A DNA stretch of 64,000 bases from Treponema sp. (lineage in GTDB: Bacteria; Spirochaetota; Spirochaetia; Treponematales; Treponemataceae): NCBI GenBank assembly GCA_012520945.1, contig JAAYNH010000104.1, positions 34,140 through 98,139 on the forward strand. The letters are read 5' to 3'. Positions 33,068-42,324 of this stretch are shown piece after piece; positions within the stretch are counted from its first letter, which is position 1, and the number at the start of each line of letters is the position of its first letter. The notes under the pieces were generated by a model. It was given only the letters and a program-made list of their open reading frames with translations. It did no database searches and was not told the DNA's origin. Both the position numbers and the translations under genes were made by a program.

Positions 33068-35218
33068 TTAAAAAACCTCAGAAGAAAAGCCTTCAAATGT
33101 ATTATTATAATTTTCCAACAAACGACTACGTTTATCTATCCAAAGTGCTTTTTGATTTTCATCGGAATTTTCATTTTTAAAAATATTATTTGCAAAACGA
33201 CAATCCATACGCGAAAATTCACCCACGCGAGCCATATCAGCAATTAACGTACAGCCGGAATTACGCATATCAATAGTTCCAAGATTCATTGTAAAACAAA
33301 CTGCCGTTGGTGCAATTGAAACAAAACGCGAATTAGTAATATCAACAGAACAATTCATCGCTGTAATTAATGCATTATATTTTGTTGTTTGTCCTGTAAT
33401 GCCCGTATCAATTATTTGTACGAGTGAATTTTGAGCTTTTAATACACTACCGTTCAACCCCAAAATACCGACAATTTCACATTGATTTAAAATCAATGTA
33501 CCGTTGTTTACAGTAAACAAATTTATTCCATATAATTCTTCAGGTGTTACTGTTTTAGAGTCAATTTTATTTGAGTTTTCATATTTATTATTTTGTTCAA
33601 TAATGCAATTTGAAATTGTAAGTTTTGCACCATCAAGAAAAAAACCCTCTCCGTTTTCAAATTCAATTTTTGAACCGCCGGAACCGATAATTTCACATTC
33701 TGTTTTAACAGATAAAGATGGAATAGAAATAAACGAACCATCAAGATGAATTCTAACAAACTCTTTAGATTGATTTAATGTTTCAATTAGTTTAGGTAAA
33801 TCTGAATATGGTTTTGCCGGACTTCCGTCTGCAGGAAATTTATTTGTAGAAAGTGCATGTGAAACAACATAATAGTTATGCGGATCAACGATTGACGAAA
33901 AAGAAGAAACTTCACTTTTGTTTCCGGCAAAATCAACTGCATATGCCTCAACATTATAAAACACTGCACCGTTTTTACTACCCTGTAAAGTAATGCCAGC
34001 AATATTATATTTTTCAAATTCTGTTTCACTGTCAGTTTGTTCGGACATTATCTTTGTAAAATCAGAATGCTCATCAAAACCAAAGTCGGAAATAATTGGC
34101 GTAACAATTTTATAATAAATTTCTCCATCGCTATTTAAAGAAAGGGTAATTGGTTTTCGAGAATAAAAAACATTAGAATCACTAACAAAAACAGGTGCAA
34201 CAGGAGGTTTTTTATCTAAAACTACTGTTACCGGAATTATACCTTGAAATACGCCTGCAAAATATATGTTAAAATCTATAGTTCCGGCTAATTCATCACC
34301 ATATACTGTATCTATGTTATAAGATGTTAACATCTTTTCATGTTCAGAAGAAAAACTAAATCTTGGATCACTAATTATCAAATTAATTGCACTATTAATG
34401 GAAGAACTATGTGAATATTTCAAAATTTCAGGTTTAATAGGCAAAATTTGTGTATGCACAATTTCACTTTCTTTTTCTTTCCATGAAATTGTATGAGGAA
34501 TATTTCGTTCCAAAGAAAGTGAAAAATCTTCGGAAAACCAATTACCGTTGTCAACGGAAACAAAAAATTTTTCAGCCGGTGAAAATGAAAAGTTTGTCCA
34601 ATCGGAGCATTCAATTTTAAATGGAAAAACAGATGTGCTTTCAGCAATTTTTTCAGATGTTTCTACAGGCTGAATTTTTAACATAAAGCGATACAAATTT
34701 TGTTCATTTTTTAATAATAAAGGTACAACTCTGGTCAAATTATTATTTTTATCTATACTTAATGTTCGACCGGATATGTAAGGAGCAGATTCTTCTCCAA
34801 TTGAATAAAGAAAATTTTCAGGAATTGACAGAGGTTTATCAGGTGAAATAGTCAAATAAGGAGAACTTTGAGCTTCATTGAAAAAATCTGTTTTCAAAGG
34901 AACGGGTGTTACAACAAAAGAAACTTTTTGCTCGCCTTGTAAAACTTCATTGTGAACAGTAACTACTCTCAAAGTTATTTCACCTATTTTTTCTATTAAT
35001 ATGGGTCTATCATAAGCAAAACCGGACACCAAAGGGTCTGAGCCGGTAAATGAATAATATACATTAGTATTTTCAGGAACATGAATAACAAGAGACTGAA
35101 AGTTTGACCAATTTCCGGGAATTGGGCTAATGATTACTGCCTGTTCGGCAAAAATGCTAAATAGAAAAAATACACAAAGCAAGAAAAACATTGACCATCT
35201 CTTGATTGACTTTTTCAT
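33068..35218 (-). CDS. Exported protein with chitobiase-like repeats and C-terminal parallel beta-helix
   Basis: The 716-residue protein has a signal peptide (MKKSIKRWSMFFLLCVFFLF then SIFAEQ). The region up to about 460 includes a fragment of the CHB_HEX_C type (VYYSFTGSDPLVSGFAYDRP) and a similar one near 360 (YYKIVTPI), suggesting several Ig-like modules. From about 490 the sequence becomes a repetitive Asn/Ile-rich right-handed beta-helix (SNCIIEQNNKYEN, LNQCEIVGILG, MNCSVDITNSRF), as in pectate-lyase-fold surface proteins. No catalytic residues can be picked out. AGGGGGAA is a strong ribosome site. Location is probably periplasmic or outer surface. Confidence 0.75.
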   Translation of the reverse strand: MKKSIKRWSMFFLLCVFFLFSIFAEQAVIISPIPGNWSNFQSLVIHVPENTNVYYSFTGSDPLVSGFAYDRPILIEKIGEITLRVVTVHNEVLQGEQKVSFVVTPVPLKTDFFNEAQSSPYLTISPDKPLSIPENFLYSIGEESAPYISGRTLSIDKNNNLTRVVPLLLKNEQNLYRFMLKIQPVETSEKIAESTSVFPFKIECSDWTNFSFSPAEKFFVSVDNGNWFSEDFSLSLERNIPHTISWKEKESEIVHTQILPIKPEILKYSHSSSINSAINLIISDPRFSFSSEHEKMLTSYNIDTVYGDELAGTIDFNIYFAGVFQGIIPVTVVLDKKPPVAPVFVSDSNVFYSRKPITLSLNSDGEIYYKIVTPIISDFGFDEHSDFTKIMSEQTDSETEFEKYNIAGITLQGSKNGAVFYNVEAYAVDFAGNKSEVSSFSSIVDPHNYYVVSHALSTNKFPADGSPAKPYSDLPKLIETLNQSKEFVRIHLDGSFISIPSLSVKTECEIIGSGGSKIEFENGEGFFLDGAKLTISNCIIEQNNKYENSNKIDSKTVTPEELYGINLFTVNNGTLILNQCEIVGILGLNGSVLKAQNSLVQIIDTGITGQTTKYNALITAMNCSVDITNSRFVSIAPTAVCFTMNLGTIDMRNSGCTLIADMARVGEFSRMDCRFANNIFKNENSDENQKALWIDKRSRLLENYNNTFEGFSSEVF

Positions 35219-35246
35219 CGTTCCCCCTTAATTCCAAATGCACAAA

Positions 35247-35858
35247 TTATTTTGTCGAAAAAAATTCTCCCAAAACATTGCGTAACTCCGGGTCATGTTT
35301 ATAATAATATTCTTCTAATTCTTCCTGACTTAAGCCGATTAATTCATGACTCATATAATGAATCCATCTATCATTTTCCGGCTTATCTATTTCAAATTTT
35401 CGGCACCAATAATCCGGTTGAATAGGTAATTGTTCATTATAATAAGAAAAATATTTGTAATCATGTACTGCAACTTTTATATCTTTACGTGGAATTCCTT
35501 TTTCCAATAAAATTTCAACTAAATGATTTATTGTTTTTCCGCTATCAAAAATATCATCAACTAATAAAACTTTATCCCCATGTCTTAAATATTCAGGAGA
35601 ATATGTCCAACCGTCAACCATAACTCTGTCATGTTGTCGAACATCCGTATACGAACGGGCAACTACGGCAGAATATAAAACAGGATGTACATCTTTTCTG
35701 GCCAATTTAAAATATTCACTTATAACATTTGCCATATAAGCACCGCCACGCAAAGATGCATAAATTACATCAGGAATGAATCCTTCTTTATAAATTCTAT
35801 AAGCTAATTTTAGTGCATTATTTCGCACTGAATCATAAGGTAAAAATTCTTTAATCAT
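35247..35858 (-). CDS. Phosphoribosyltransferase family protein
   Basis: The 203-residue protein has the type I PRTase PRPP loop KVLLVDDIFDSGKTINHLVE near 92-111 and an upstream VIYASLRGGAYMANV segment that contributes the pyrophosphate loop. It resembles hypoxanthine/xanthine-type phosphoribosyltransferases, so purine salvage is the likeliest role; the base cannot be assigned. No ribosome site precedes the ATG, and TATAAT lies 9 nt upstream (plus-strand 35868-35873). Confidence 0.85.
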   Translation of the reverse strand: MIKEFLPYDSVRNNALKLAYRIYKEGFIPDVIYASLRGGAYMANVISEYFKLARKDVHPVLYSAVVARSYTDVRQHDRVMVDGWTYSPEYLRHGDKVLLVDDIFDSGKTINHLVEILLEKGIPRKDIKVAVHDYKYFSYYNEQLPIQPDYWCRKFEIDKPENDRWIHYMSHELIGLSQEELEEYYYKHDPELRNVLGEFFSTK

Positions 35859-35891
35859 GGTTTAATTATTATAACTTAATTTTAACAAAAT

Positions 35892-36914
35892 TTAAAGAGA
35901 AACCTTCAAAAAATTCCATACAGCAACATCTTCCTGTCCAAGACACCAAAAACCAACATTAGTAATGCCTAAGTCTTTATACATTTTTAAACGATAATAA
36001 TTTGATTTTGCATTTTCAAAAAATACAGTTACATTCACTTTTTTTTCATATATAAAGGTTGGAATTTCGTCTATATATAAAACATTATTTAAATCAATTT
36101 TTTCCTCATTAGCAACATTACACAATGTTGAAAATCTATAAGCCCTTGCCGGATTTGTATTTGCCCATGCACGTGCATAAAAAGGACAACCCATTATGAG
36201 CTTTTCTTCTGGAATCACATTTTGTGCATACATTGCAATTCTTTTACACCAATCAATAGAAGCAATTGGGCCTGGTTTACTCGTACTCCAATGTTCGTCA
36301 TATGCCATAATCAGCATTTTATCAACAATAGGAGCTATTATTTGATAATCGTGAATATCATTTTCAAGTTTTCTCATTCTTGCAGGAATTGCAACAGAAA
36401 AAATTTTGTTCGGTAATTTAGAACGTAAATCTTTTAAAAAAGAAATATAATCTTCTCTATCCTCTTTTGAAACATATTCAAAATCAATTTGTACTCCATC
36501 AAATTTTTCACTTGCTTTTACAATGCTTTCAATTAATTTATCGCGAACAGTAAATTCCGAACTTATACAAAAATGAGTTAAAGCTCTACCATTATCTGCA
36601 ACAACAAGATGTATTCTTTTACCTAAATGTCGTATTTTCTCAGGATTTGGAATGCCAACTAATTTTCCGAACGTATTTAATCCTGCACCAAAATAACCAA
36701 TATCTGTTACTACAGTATTTTCGTGATAAAGATTTTCTTGCCCATCATTAAGATAAGCCCATATTTCATCAAATTCCAAAAAATCCGATGCAATAAAGCC
36801 TGAATCTACCGGATTTTCAATTATTATTTCTTCTACTTGTGATAAAGGTTCAACATTTTTTGATACACAGCCAACTAAAAATAATGATAAAAGCACATAA
36901 AAAAAGTATTTCAT
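35892..36914 (-). CDS. GH18-like lipoprotein (YaaH/chitinase-fold glycosidase)
   Basis: The 340-residue product has a lipoprotein signal (FYVLLSLFLVGC, lipobox LVGC) and a TIM-barrel of the GH18 type. The catalytic motif is FDGVQIDFEYVS near 138-149 (D-x3-D-x-E), so the acid residue is present. YDEHWSTSKPGPIASIDW near 205 and a C-terminal FWCLGQEDVAVW strand are typical of the YaaH/SpoVK-type peptidoglycan-acting branch. Likely acts on amino-sugar polymers such as peptidoglycan at the envelope; the substrate is inferred. Confidence 0.85.
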   Translation of the reverse strand: MKYFFYVLLSLFLVGCVSKNVEPLSQVEEIIIENPVDSGFIASDFLEFDEIWAYLNDGQENLYHENTVVTDIGYFGAGLNTFGKLVGIPNPEKIRHLGKRIHLVVADNGRALTHFCISSEFTVRDKLIESIVKASEKFDGVQIDFEYVSKEDREDYISFLKDLRSKLPNKIFSVAIPARMRKLENDIHDYQIIAPIVDKMLIMAYDEHWSTSKPGPIASIDWCKRIAMYAQNVIPEEKLIMGCPFYARAWANTNPARAYRFSTLCNVANEEKIDLNNVLYIDEIPTFIYEKKVNVTVFFENAKSNYYRLKMYKDLGITNVGFWCLGQEDVAVWNFLKVSL

Positions 36915-37019
36915 AGTATTTTAATTATCGGTATAAAATATGACAATGTGTATATAAAATATCACTTTATAGAACATTTATATATAATCATATGTTAAAA
37001 TAGATGTGGAGGAAAACAC

Positions 37020-38216
37020 ATGAAAATGATTTTACCGATTATTACTTTTTTTTTGGCTTGCACTTGCATTTTTGCACAAGGCAAAACAGGTCCTGAATAT
37101 CAAACAAAGGCACTAACTGCATATGAACGCACGTTGCCTACTTTTTATAAAAGTTTACGCGATAAAATGCCTTTTGAAATGGGCTGGAAAGATGGAAAAG
37201 ATGTTGCAACCTGGAAAAAAGAAGGTTTGGCAAAAGCAAAAGAACTTATGATTCATTTTGAAGACAACACTCCTTTTAATATGGAAGTAATTGCCGAAGA
37301 GAAACGTAGCGGATACGTTGCAAAAAAAGTTGTTTTTAATTTAACTGAAGACAGTCGTGTTATGGCTTTACTGCTTGTTCCCGAACAAAAAAGAAAAGAC
37401 AGAGGCAAACCTATGCCTGCCGCATTAATGTTACATGACCATGGAAGTAAATTTACAATTGGAAAAGAAAAGATGGTGCAAACTTTTGGCACAGACGAAG
37501 TTTCACAAAGCCGTTTAACTGAATCAAAAGAATGGGCAAAAAACTATTTTTCAGGATTATTTATCGGTGATGAATTAGCAAAACGCGGGTACGTTGTTTT
37601 AAGTTTTGATGCACTCGGTTGGGGAGATCGCTCTGTGAAAAGATATAGAAATGAATCACAACAAGCATTAGCATCAAACTTATTTAATTTGGGTACAAGT
37701 TATGCAGGAATGATTGCTATGGAAGATTGTCGTGCAGCATCTTTTTTAGCAAGTTTGCCTGAAGTAGATAAAACACGTATTGTTTCTGTTGGTTTTTCTA
37801 TGGGTGCATTCCGTTCATGGCAACTTTCTGCTCTTTCAAATGATATTACTGCTTCTATTTCTGCTTGCTGGATGGCAACAATGCAAGGTTTAATGACAGA
37901 TGATAACAATCAACTAAAAGGACAAAGTGCATTTACAATGCTTCATCCTTTTATTGCCAAATATCTTGACTATCCTGATGTAGCCGGTCTTGCAGCTCCA
38001 AAACCGATGTTAGTTTTTGCCGGTGAAATGGACCATCTTTTCCCAAAAGAAAGTGTAGCGGAAGCTTTTGATAAAATGGCAAAAATTTGGAATGCTCACG
38101 GTGCTAAAGATAAATTAGTTACAAAATTCTGGCCTAAAGGACACGCCTTTGAACAGGATCAACAAGCGGAAGCATTTGCATGGATTGATTCTGTATTTGG
38201 TGTTACAAATAAATAG
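37020..38216 (+). CDS. Exported alpha/beta-hydrolase (dienelactone hydrolase-like)
   Basis: The 398-residue protein has a signal peptide (MKMILPIITFFLACTCIFAQ) and a long N-terminal region before the hydrolase fold. The catalytic triad is visible: nucleophile in VGFSMGAF near 261-268, aspartate in FAGEMDHLFP and histidine in WPKGHAFEQ near the end. It resembles the bacterial abhydrolase_7/acetyl-xylan-esterase-like group, suggesting an exported esterase. A strong TGGAGGAAA ribosome site precedes the ATG. The stop codon region carries a 15-nt tandem duplication that repeats the stop. Confidence 0.85.
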   Translation: MKMILPIITFFLACTCIFAQGKTGPEYQTKALTAYERTLPTFYKSLRDKMPFEMGWKDGKDVATWKKEGLAKAKELMIHFEDNTPFNMEVIAEEKRSGYVAKKVVFNLTEDSRVMALLLVPEQKRKDRGKPMPAALMLHDHGSKFTIGKEKMVQTFGTDEVSQSRLTESKEWAKNYFSGLFIGDELAKRGYVVLSFDALGWGDRSVKRYRNESQQALASNLFNLGTSYAGMIAMEDCRAASFLASLPEVDKTRIVSVGFSMGAFRSWQLSALSNDITASISACWMATMQGLMTDDNNQLKGQSAFTMLHPFIAKYLDYPDVAGLAAPKPMLVFAGEMDHLFPKESVAEAFDKMAKIWNAHGAKDKLVTKFWPKGHAFEQDQQAEAFAWIDSVFGVTNK

Positions 38217-38231
38217 GATACAAATAAATAG
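38204..38231 (+). repeat. Short tandem duplication over a stop codon
   Basis: The 13-mer TACAAATAAATAG occurs at 38204-38216 and again at 38219-38231. The 15-nt period keeps frame, so the hydrolase gene has two in-frame TAG stops in a row. Confidence 0.6.
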
Positions 38232-38267
38232 TTGAAACTTTGGCTTTTTTATGATTAAATGATGTTT

Positions 38268-39092
38268 ATGAGTGAATCCTGTACAAATAATTGTAGTTCG
38301 TGCGACAAGAATTGTTCGAGTCGCACAGCAGAACGCACCGATTTTCATGAAAAGCCAAACACAAAAAGCAAAATCAAAAAGGTTATTGCCGTTGTTTCCG
38401 GTAAAGGTGGCGTTGGGAAAAGCATTGTAACGTCAATGATGAGCGTTATGAGCCAAAGAAAAGGTTATAATACCGCAATTTTAGATGCAGACATTACTGG
38501 TCCGTCCATTCCTAAATCATTTGGTTTAAAAGATAAAGTACTTGGAAACGATGACGGTATGTTCCCTGTTTTAAGCAAAACCGGCATTCAAGTAATGAGT
38601 TTAAATCTATTACTTGAAAATGATACCGACCCTGTTGTTTGGCGTGGTCCAGTAATTGCATCTACAGTAAAACAGTTTTGGACAGACGTTATTTGGAATG
38701 ATGTTGATTATATGTTTATTGATATGCCTCCCGGAACAGGAGACGTTCCTCTAACGGTTTTTCAATCAATCAAAATAGACGGAATCATAATTGTAACAAG
38801 CCCGCAAGAATTAGTAAGTATGATTGTAGGCAAAGCAGTTCGTATGGCTCAAATGATGGATATTCCTGTTCTCGGAATTATAGAAAATATGAGCTATGTT
38901 GAGTGTCCTGATTGCAACAAAAAAATTGAGATTTTTGGCAAAAGTCATATTGCAAAAATTGCACAAAAATATAACATTGAAAATTACGCCTCCATGCCGA
39001 TAGCTCCTTCTCTTGCCGAAAAAGTTGATAATGGTGACATTGAAAGTTTTAATGGCAATTGGTTAGAAGAATTTGCAAACAAAATAATTTAA
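38268..39092 (+). CDS. mrp: Mrp/NBP35-family ATPase (iron-sulfur cluster carrier ApbC)
   Basis: Mrp proteins are P-loop ATPases that carry and transfer iron-sulfur clusters. The product (274 residues from MSESCTNN) has an N-terminal cysteine cluster (CTNNCSSCDKNCSS), the deviant Walker A VVSGKGGVGKSIVTS, the FIDMPPGTGDVPLT switch region and a C-terminal CPDC pair that ligands the cluster at the dimer interface. Two further in-frame ATGs lie 6-9 nt upstream (38259 and 38262) and no clear ribosome site separates them. The RNase gene follows after 6 nt. Confidence 0.93.
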   Translation: MSESCTNNCSSCDKNCSSRTAERTDFHEKPNTKSKIKKVIAVVSGKGGVGKSIVTSMMSVMSQRKGYNTAILDADITGPSIPKSFGLKDKVLGNDDGMFPVLSKTGIQVMSLNLLLENDTDPVVWRGPVIASTVKQFWTDVIWNDVDYMFIDMPPGTGDVPLTVFQSIKIDGIIIVTSPQELVSMIVGKAVRMAQMMDIPVLGIIENMSYVECPDCNKKIEIFGKSHIAKIAQKYNIENYASMPIAPSLAEKVDNGDIESFNGNWLEEFANKII

Positions 39093-39098
39093 CTGTAT

Positions 39099-41021
39099 AT
39101 GTTTCAAATCGGTTCTATTGTAATTTACAAAAATAGTTGTGCCATTGTTACTGACGTTTCCTCTGATAAATTTGTTATACAATTTCAGTCAAATAATGCA
39201 AAAAAAAATTCCTTTGATTCTCAAAAAATTCGTGAAAAAGATGCTTTTCTTTTACATCGATCCGGTGCAAAAAACTTAAATGAAATTTTAGAATGCTCAG
39301 AAAATAATGCTATTAAAGAAAAATTCATTACCGCACTGAAAGAATCTCACGAACTTCTCACGAGTGACGATGAAACAAAAAACGAGAAAATTTGTCTTAA
39401 AGATTTAGCGGAACTTTCTGTAGGACAATTCAATGCAAATGAAAGTTATGCTTTTTATAAAGCCGTATTAGAAAGTAATTTTTTTGCTTTGACATATTCT
39501 GAAGAAACAAACACAGATTGCACTATTTTTTTTATTCCGCGAGATTTAGATGAAATAAAAAAAATAAAAGAAAAAGAAGTTGAAAAAGAAAAAGAAGTGC
39601 TAGTACGCCAAGAATTTATCAAACGATTAAAGCAAAAAAAATTACAACTTCCTGAAGATGCTAAATATATGCAAGAAGTGGAAGCACTGGTTTTAGGAAA
39701 AACAGACAAAAGCAAAGTACTTAAAGAAGCCGGTTTTTCTGAAAAAATTGAAAAAGCTCATAAACTTCTTATTGATACGGGAATTTGGTCATATACAAAA
39801 AATCCCTACCCTGTGCGCTTTGATCTTTCTACACAAAGTGCCACAGAAACTTTATCCTCCCCTCCGGAAGATGAAGAACGATTAGAAGTAGATCATATTG
39901 CATATGCAATTGACAATCAATTTAGCAACGACCCTGATGATGCCATTGCTTTTGACGGCACATATTTATGGATTCATATTGCGGACCCTGCAAGCACTGT
40001 TACTCCGGATTCAAAAATTGATATAGCTGCTAGAAATCGTGGTGCCACTTTATATATTCCTGAAGGTGTAGCACGTATGCTTGCAGAAGATTGTTTAGCA
40101 GATTATGCGCTAGGTCTTTCAGAACCTGCAAAAAAATCAAAAGCACTCAGTTTTAGAATTAAGCTTTCTGAAAATGGCACAATTGAAGATATAAACATTT
40201 TCAAAACTAAAGTTCATGTTATTCTTCTTTCATACAGTGAAGCCGATGAAAAAAAAGATAGTCCTGAGCTGTTACCTCTTTTTCAAATTGCATCACGCAA
40301 TATAGAAAAAAGAAAAAATGCTGGTGCCGTTTTTATTGAAATGCCTGAAGTAAATATCAAAGTAGATAATGAAAAAAATGTAACAATTACTGAAAATCAA
40401 AGAACTGAATCAAGTATTGTTGTTCGCGAATCTATGCTACTTGCCGGAGAAGCGGCCGCAAGATTTGCTTTTAAAAACGAATTACCGTTCCCATATGTAA
40501 GCCAAGATGCTCCCGATTTACCGAAAGATGTTCCTAATGGACTTGCCGGTCAATACAAATTACGAAGAAGTATGAGAAGTAGAAGTGTAAGTATAACACC
40601 TTCCAGTCATATGGGTCTTGGACTTGGAATGTACAGCCAAGTTACCAGCCCACTTCGTCGCTATAGTGATTTGGTTGCTCACCAACAACTTCGCGCTTTT
40701 ATTGACGGGCGTACTCCTTTAGACAAAGATGCCATGTTAGAAAGAATTGCTGCCGGAGATGCCGCTTCGTCTAATGTAACAAAAGCTGACAGAGCAAGTA
40801 GTTTGCATTGGACATTAGTTTATTTAACACAAAATCCTGAATGGACCGGAGACGCCATATGTGTTGAACTTCGCGGGAAACAAGCTACATTTATTATTCC
40901 AAGTTTAGCACATGAAACTGTAATTGCAACAAACGGTAAAATTTCTCTGAATGATTCGGTTACTGTGCGAGCTGCTAATATTAACATTCCAGAACTAAAA
41001 GTGGACTTTATTATTCAATAA
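39099..41021 (+). CDS. RNase II/RNase R-family exoribonuclease
   Basis: The enzyme degrades RNA 3' to 5'. The 640-residue product has an N-terminal small beta-barrel (FQIGSIVIYKNSCAIVTDV), a helical linker and the RNB catalytic domain from about residue 255. The active-site cluster D-x5-D-x-D-D is seen in AIDNQFSNDPDDAIAF, followed by LWIHIADPAS. The C-terminal RNB motif SHMGLGLGMYSQVTSPLRRY is also present. No classic S1 domain of RNase R is obvious at the end, so the RNase II-like branch is preferred and no symbol is given. Probably an operon with mrp. Confidence 0.9.
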   Translation: MFQIGSIVIYKNSCAIVTDVSSDKFVIQFQSNNAKKNSFDSQKIREKDAFLLHRSGAKNLNEILECSENNAIKEKFITALKESHELLTSDDETKNEKICLKDLAELSVGQFNANESYAFYKAVLESNFFALTYSEETNTDCTIFFIPRDLDEIKKIKEKEVEKEKEVLVRQEFIKRLKQKKLQLPEDAKYMQEVEALVLGKTDKSKVLKEAGFSEKIEKAHKLLIDTGIWSYTKNPYPVRFDLSTQSATETLSSPPEDEERLEVDHIAYAIDNQFSNDPDDAIAFDGTYLWIHIADPASTVTPDSKIDIAARNRGATLYIPEGVARMLAEDCLADYALGLSEPAKKSKALSFRIKLSENGTIEDINIFKTKVHVILLSYSEADEKKDSPELLPLFQIASRNIEKRKNAGAVFIEMPEVNIKVDNEKNVTITENQRTESSIVVRESMLLAGEAAARFAFKNELPFPYVSQDAPDLPKDVPNGLAGQYKLRRSMRSRSVSITPSSHMGLGLGMYSQVTSPLRRYSDLVAHQQLRAFIDGRTPLDKDAMLERIAAGDAASSNVTKADRASSLHWTLVYLTQNPEWTGDAICVELRGKQATFIIPSLAHETVIATNGKISLNDSVTVRAANINIPELKVDFIIQ

Positions 41022-41032
41022 TTTTTTTTAGC

Positions 41033-41067
41033 AAAAAAAAATCCTGAACGCTAAAAAACGCACAGGA
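41033..41067 (-). terminator. Terminator after the sugar-ABC ATPase gene
   Basis: On the minus strand TCCTG...CAGGA with inner CG pairs forms a stem followed by a run of nine or more T. It lies between convergent rnr-like and ugpC-like genes; the T-run orientation best serves the minus-strand gene. Confidence 0.65.
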
Positions 41068-41092
41068 CTTATCAAAAAAAATCTAAAATAAA

Positions 41093-42205
41093 TTATTCAG
41101 ATTTAACTACTTCGCAAATATTACCTTCTGTATCTTTGTCAAAGAATTTTGTCTTTTCCATAAGTGGAGAAAAGTTTGCAGTATCTCCAACTTGAAATTT
41201 ATTTTCAGGTTCTGTACGTGCAATCAATGTTTGTGTTTTAGATTTAAGATACAAGTGAGTTTCAGCACCAAGAGGTTCAACAACCGAACATTGAAGTTGC
41301 ATATTATTATTTTCAGCAGGTGTTTTTGAATAAACCATATCTTCAGGGCGAACACCAAAGTATACTTCTTTTCCAACGTATGCTTTAAGATGTTTTGCTT
41401 GTTCTTCTGTAGGATATAATTCAAAAGAACCTTCATCTGCGATAATTTTGCCACCTTTTTCAATAATTTTTACAGTAAGAAAGTTCATTGGAGGTGAACC
41501 AATAAAACCTGCAACAAATTTATTAATAGGATGATTATATAAATACATTGGAGAACCAATTTGTTGAACTTTACCGTCTTTCATAACAACGATTTTATCC
41601 GACATTGTCATAGCTTCAATCTGGTCATGTGTAACATAAATCATTGTTGCTTTAAGCCTGTGGTGCAAGTCTGAAATTTCGGCACGCATTTGTACACGAA
41701 GTTTTGCATCAAGGTTTGAAAGAGGTTCGTCAAACAAGAATACTTTTGGATTACGAACTATAGCACGACCTACTGCAACACGCTGGCGTTGACCACCGGA
41801 AAGTGCCTTTGGTTTACGTTCAAGCAATTCTTCAATATCAAGAATACGAGCAGCTTCTTTAACGCGTCGTTCAATTTCTGCTTTATCTGTTTTACGAATT
41901 TTAAGACCAAATGCCATATTATCATAAACAGTCATATGAGGATACAATGCATAGTTTTGGAAAACCATAGCGATGTTACGATCCTTTGGTGGCATATCAT
42001 TCATAATTTCGCCATCAATGTAAAGCTCACCTTCAGTGATATCTTCCAAACCTGCAACCATACGAAGTGTTGTTGATTTACCACAGCCTGATGGTCCAAC
42101 AAATACTACGAATTCACGATCTTCAATAGTGATATTTGCATTATCAACTGCACGAACATCACCATCGTATACCTTACCGATTCCTTTTAATTCAACTTTA
42201 GCCAT
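41093..42205 (-). CDS. Sugar ABC transporter ATP-binding protein (MsmX/UgpC/MalK type)
   Basis: The 370-residue ATPase has Walker A GPSGCGKSTTLRM near 38-50, the signature LSGGQRQRVAVGRAI, Walker B VFLFDEPLSNLDAKLR and a C-terminal regulatory TOBE-like region (YFGVRPEDMVYS). This is the MalK/UgpC/MsmX class that energises uptake of sugars or glycerol phosphate. No permease or binding-protein gene is adjacent, so it is probably a shared ATPase serving several importers, as known for MsmX. AAGGAGG is an ideal ribosome site. The nearby ABC transporter at 47.6-50 kb has its own ATPase. Confidence 0.94.
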   Translation of the reverse strand: MAKVELKGIGKVYDGDVRAVDNANITIEDREFVVFVGPSGCGKSTTLRMVAGLEDITEGELYIDGEIMNDMPPKDRNIAMVFQNYALYPHMTVYDNMAFGLKIRKTDKAEIERRVKEAARILDIEELLERKPKALSGGQRQRVAVGRAIVRNPKVFLFDEPLSNLDAKLRVQMRAEISDLHHRLKATMIYVTHDQIEAMTMSDKIVVMKDGKVQQIGSPMYLYNHPINKFVAGFIGSPPMNFLTVKIIEKGGKIIADEGSFELYPTEEQAKHLKAYVGKEVYFGVRPEDMVYSKTPAENNNMQLQCSVVEPLGAETHLYLKSKTQTLIARTEPENKFQVGDTANFSPLMEKTKFFDKDTEGNICEVVKSE

Positions 42206-42312
42206 ATTAGCTAAGCCTCCTTAAGATTATTTTATGTGTTAAATATTAACATATTTGCTTTTTAAAAACAACACTAATATAAAAAAATATAGAAAATTTT
42301 TAATATTTTTTT

Positions 42313-42318
42313 TATACT
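42313..42318 (+). promoter_or_regulatory. -10 element for leaderless M16 protease mRNA (candidate)
   Basis: TATACT ends 6 nt before the ATG at 42325, so transcription would start on the start codon. There is no Shine-Dalgarno sequence. An ATG directly after the hexamer (42319) would lie upstream of the likely transcription start and is less likely to be used. Confidence 0.45.
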
Positions 42319-42324
42319 ATGTAT

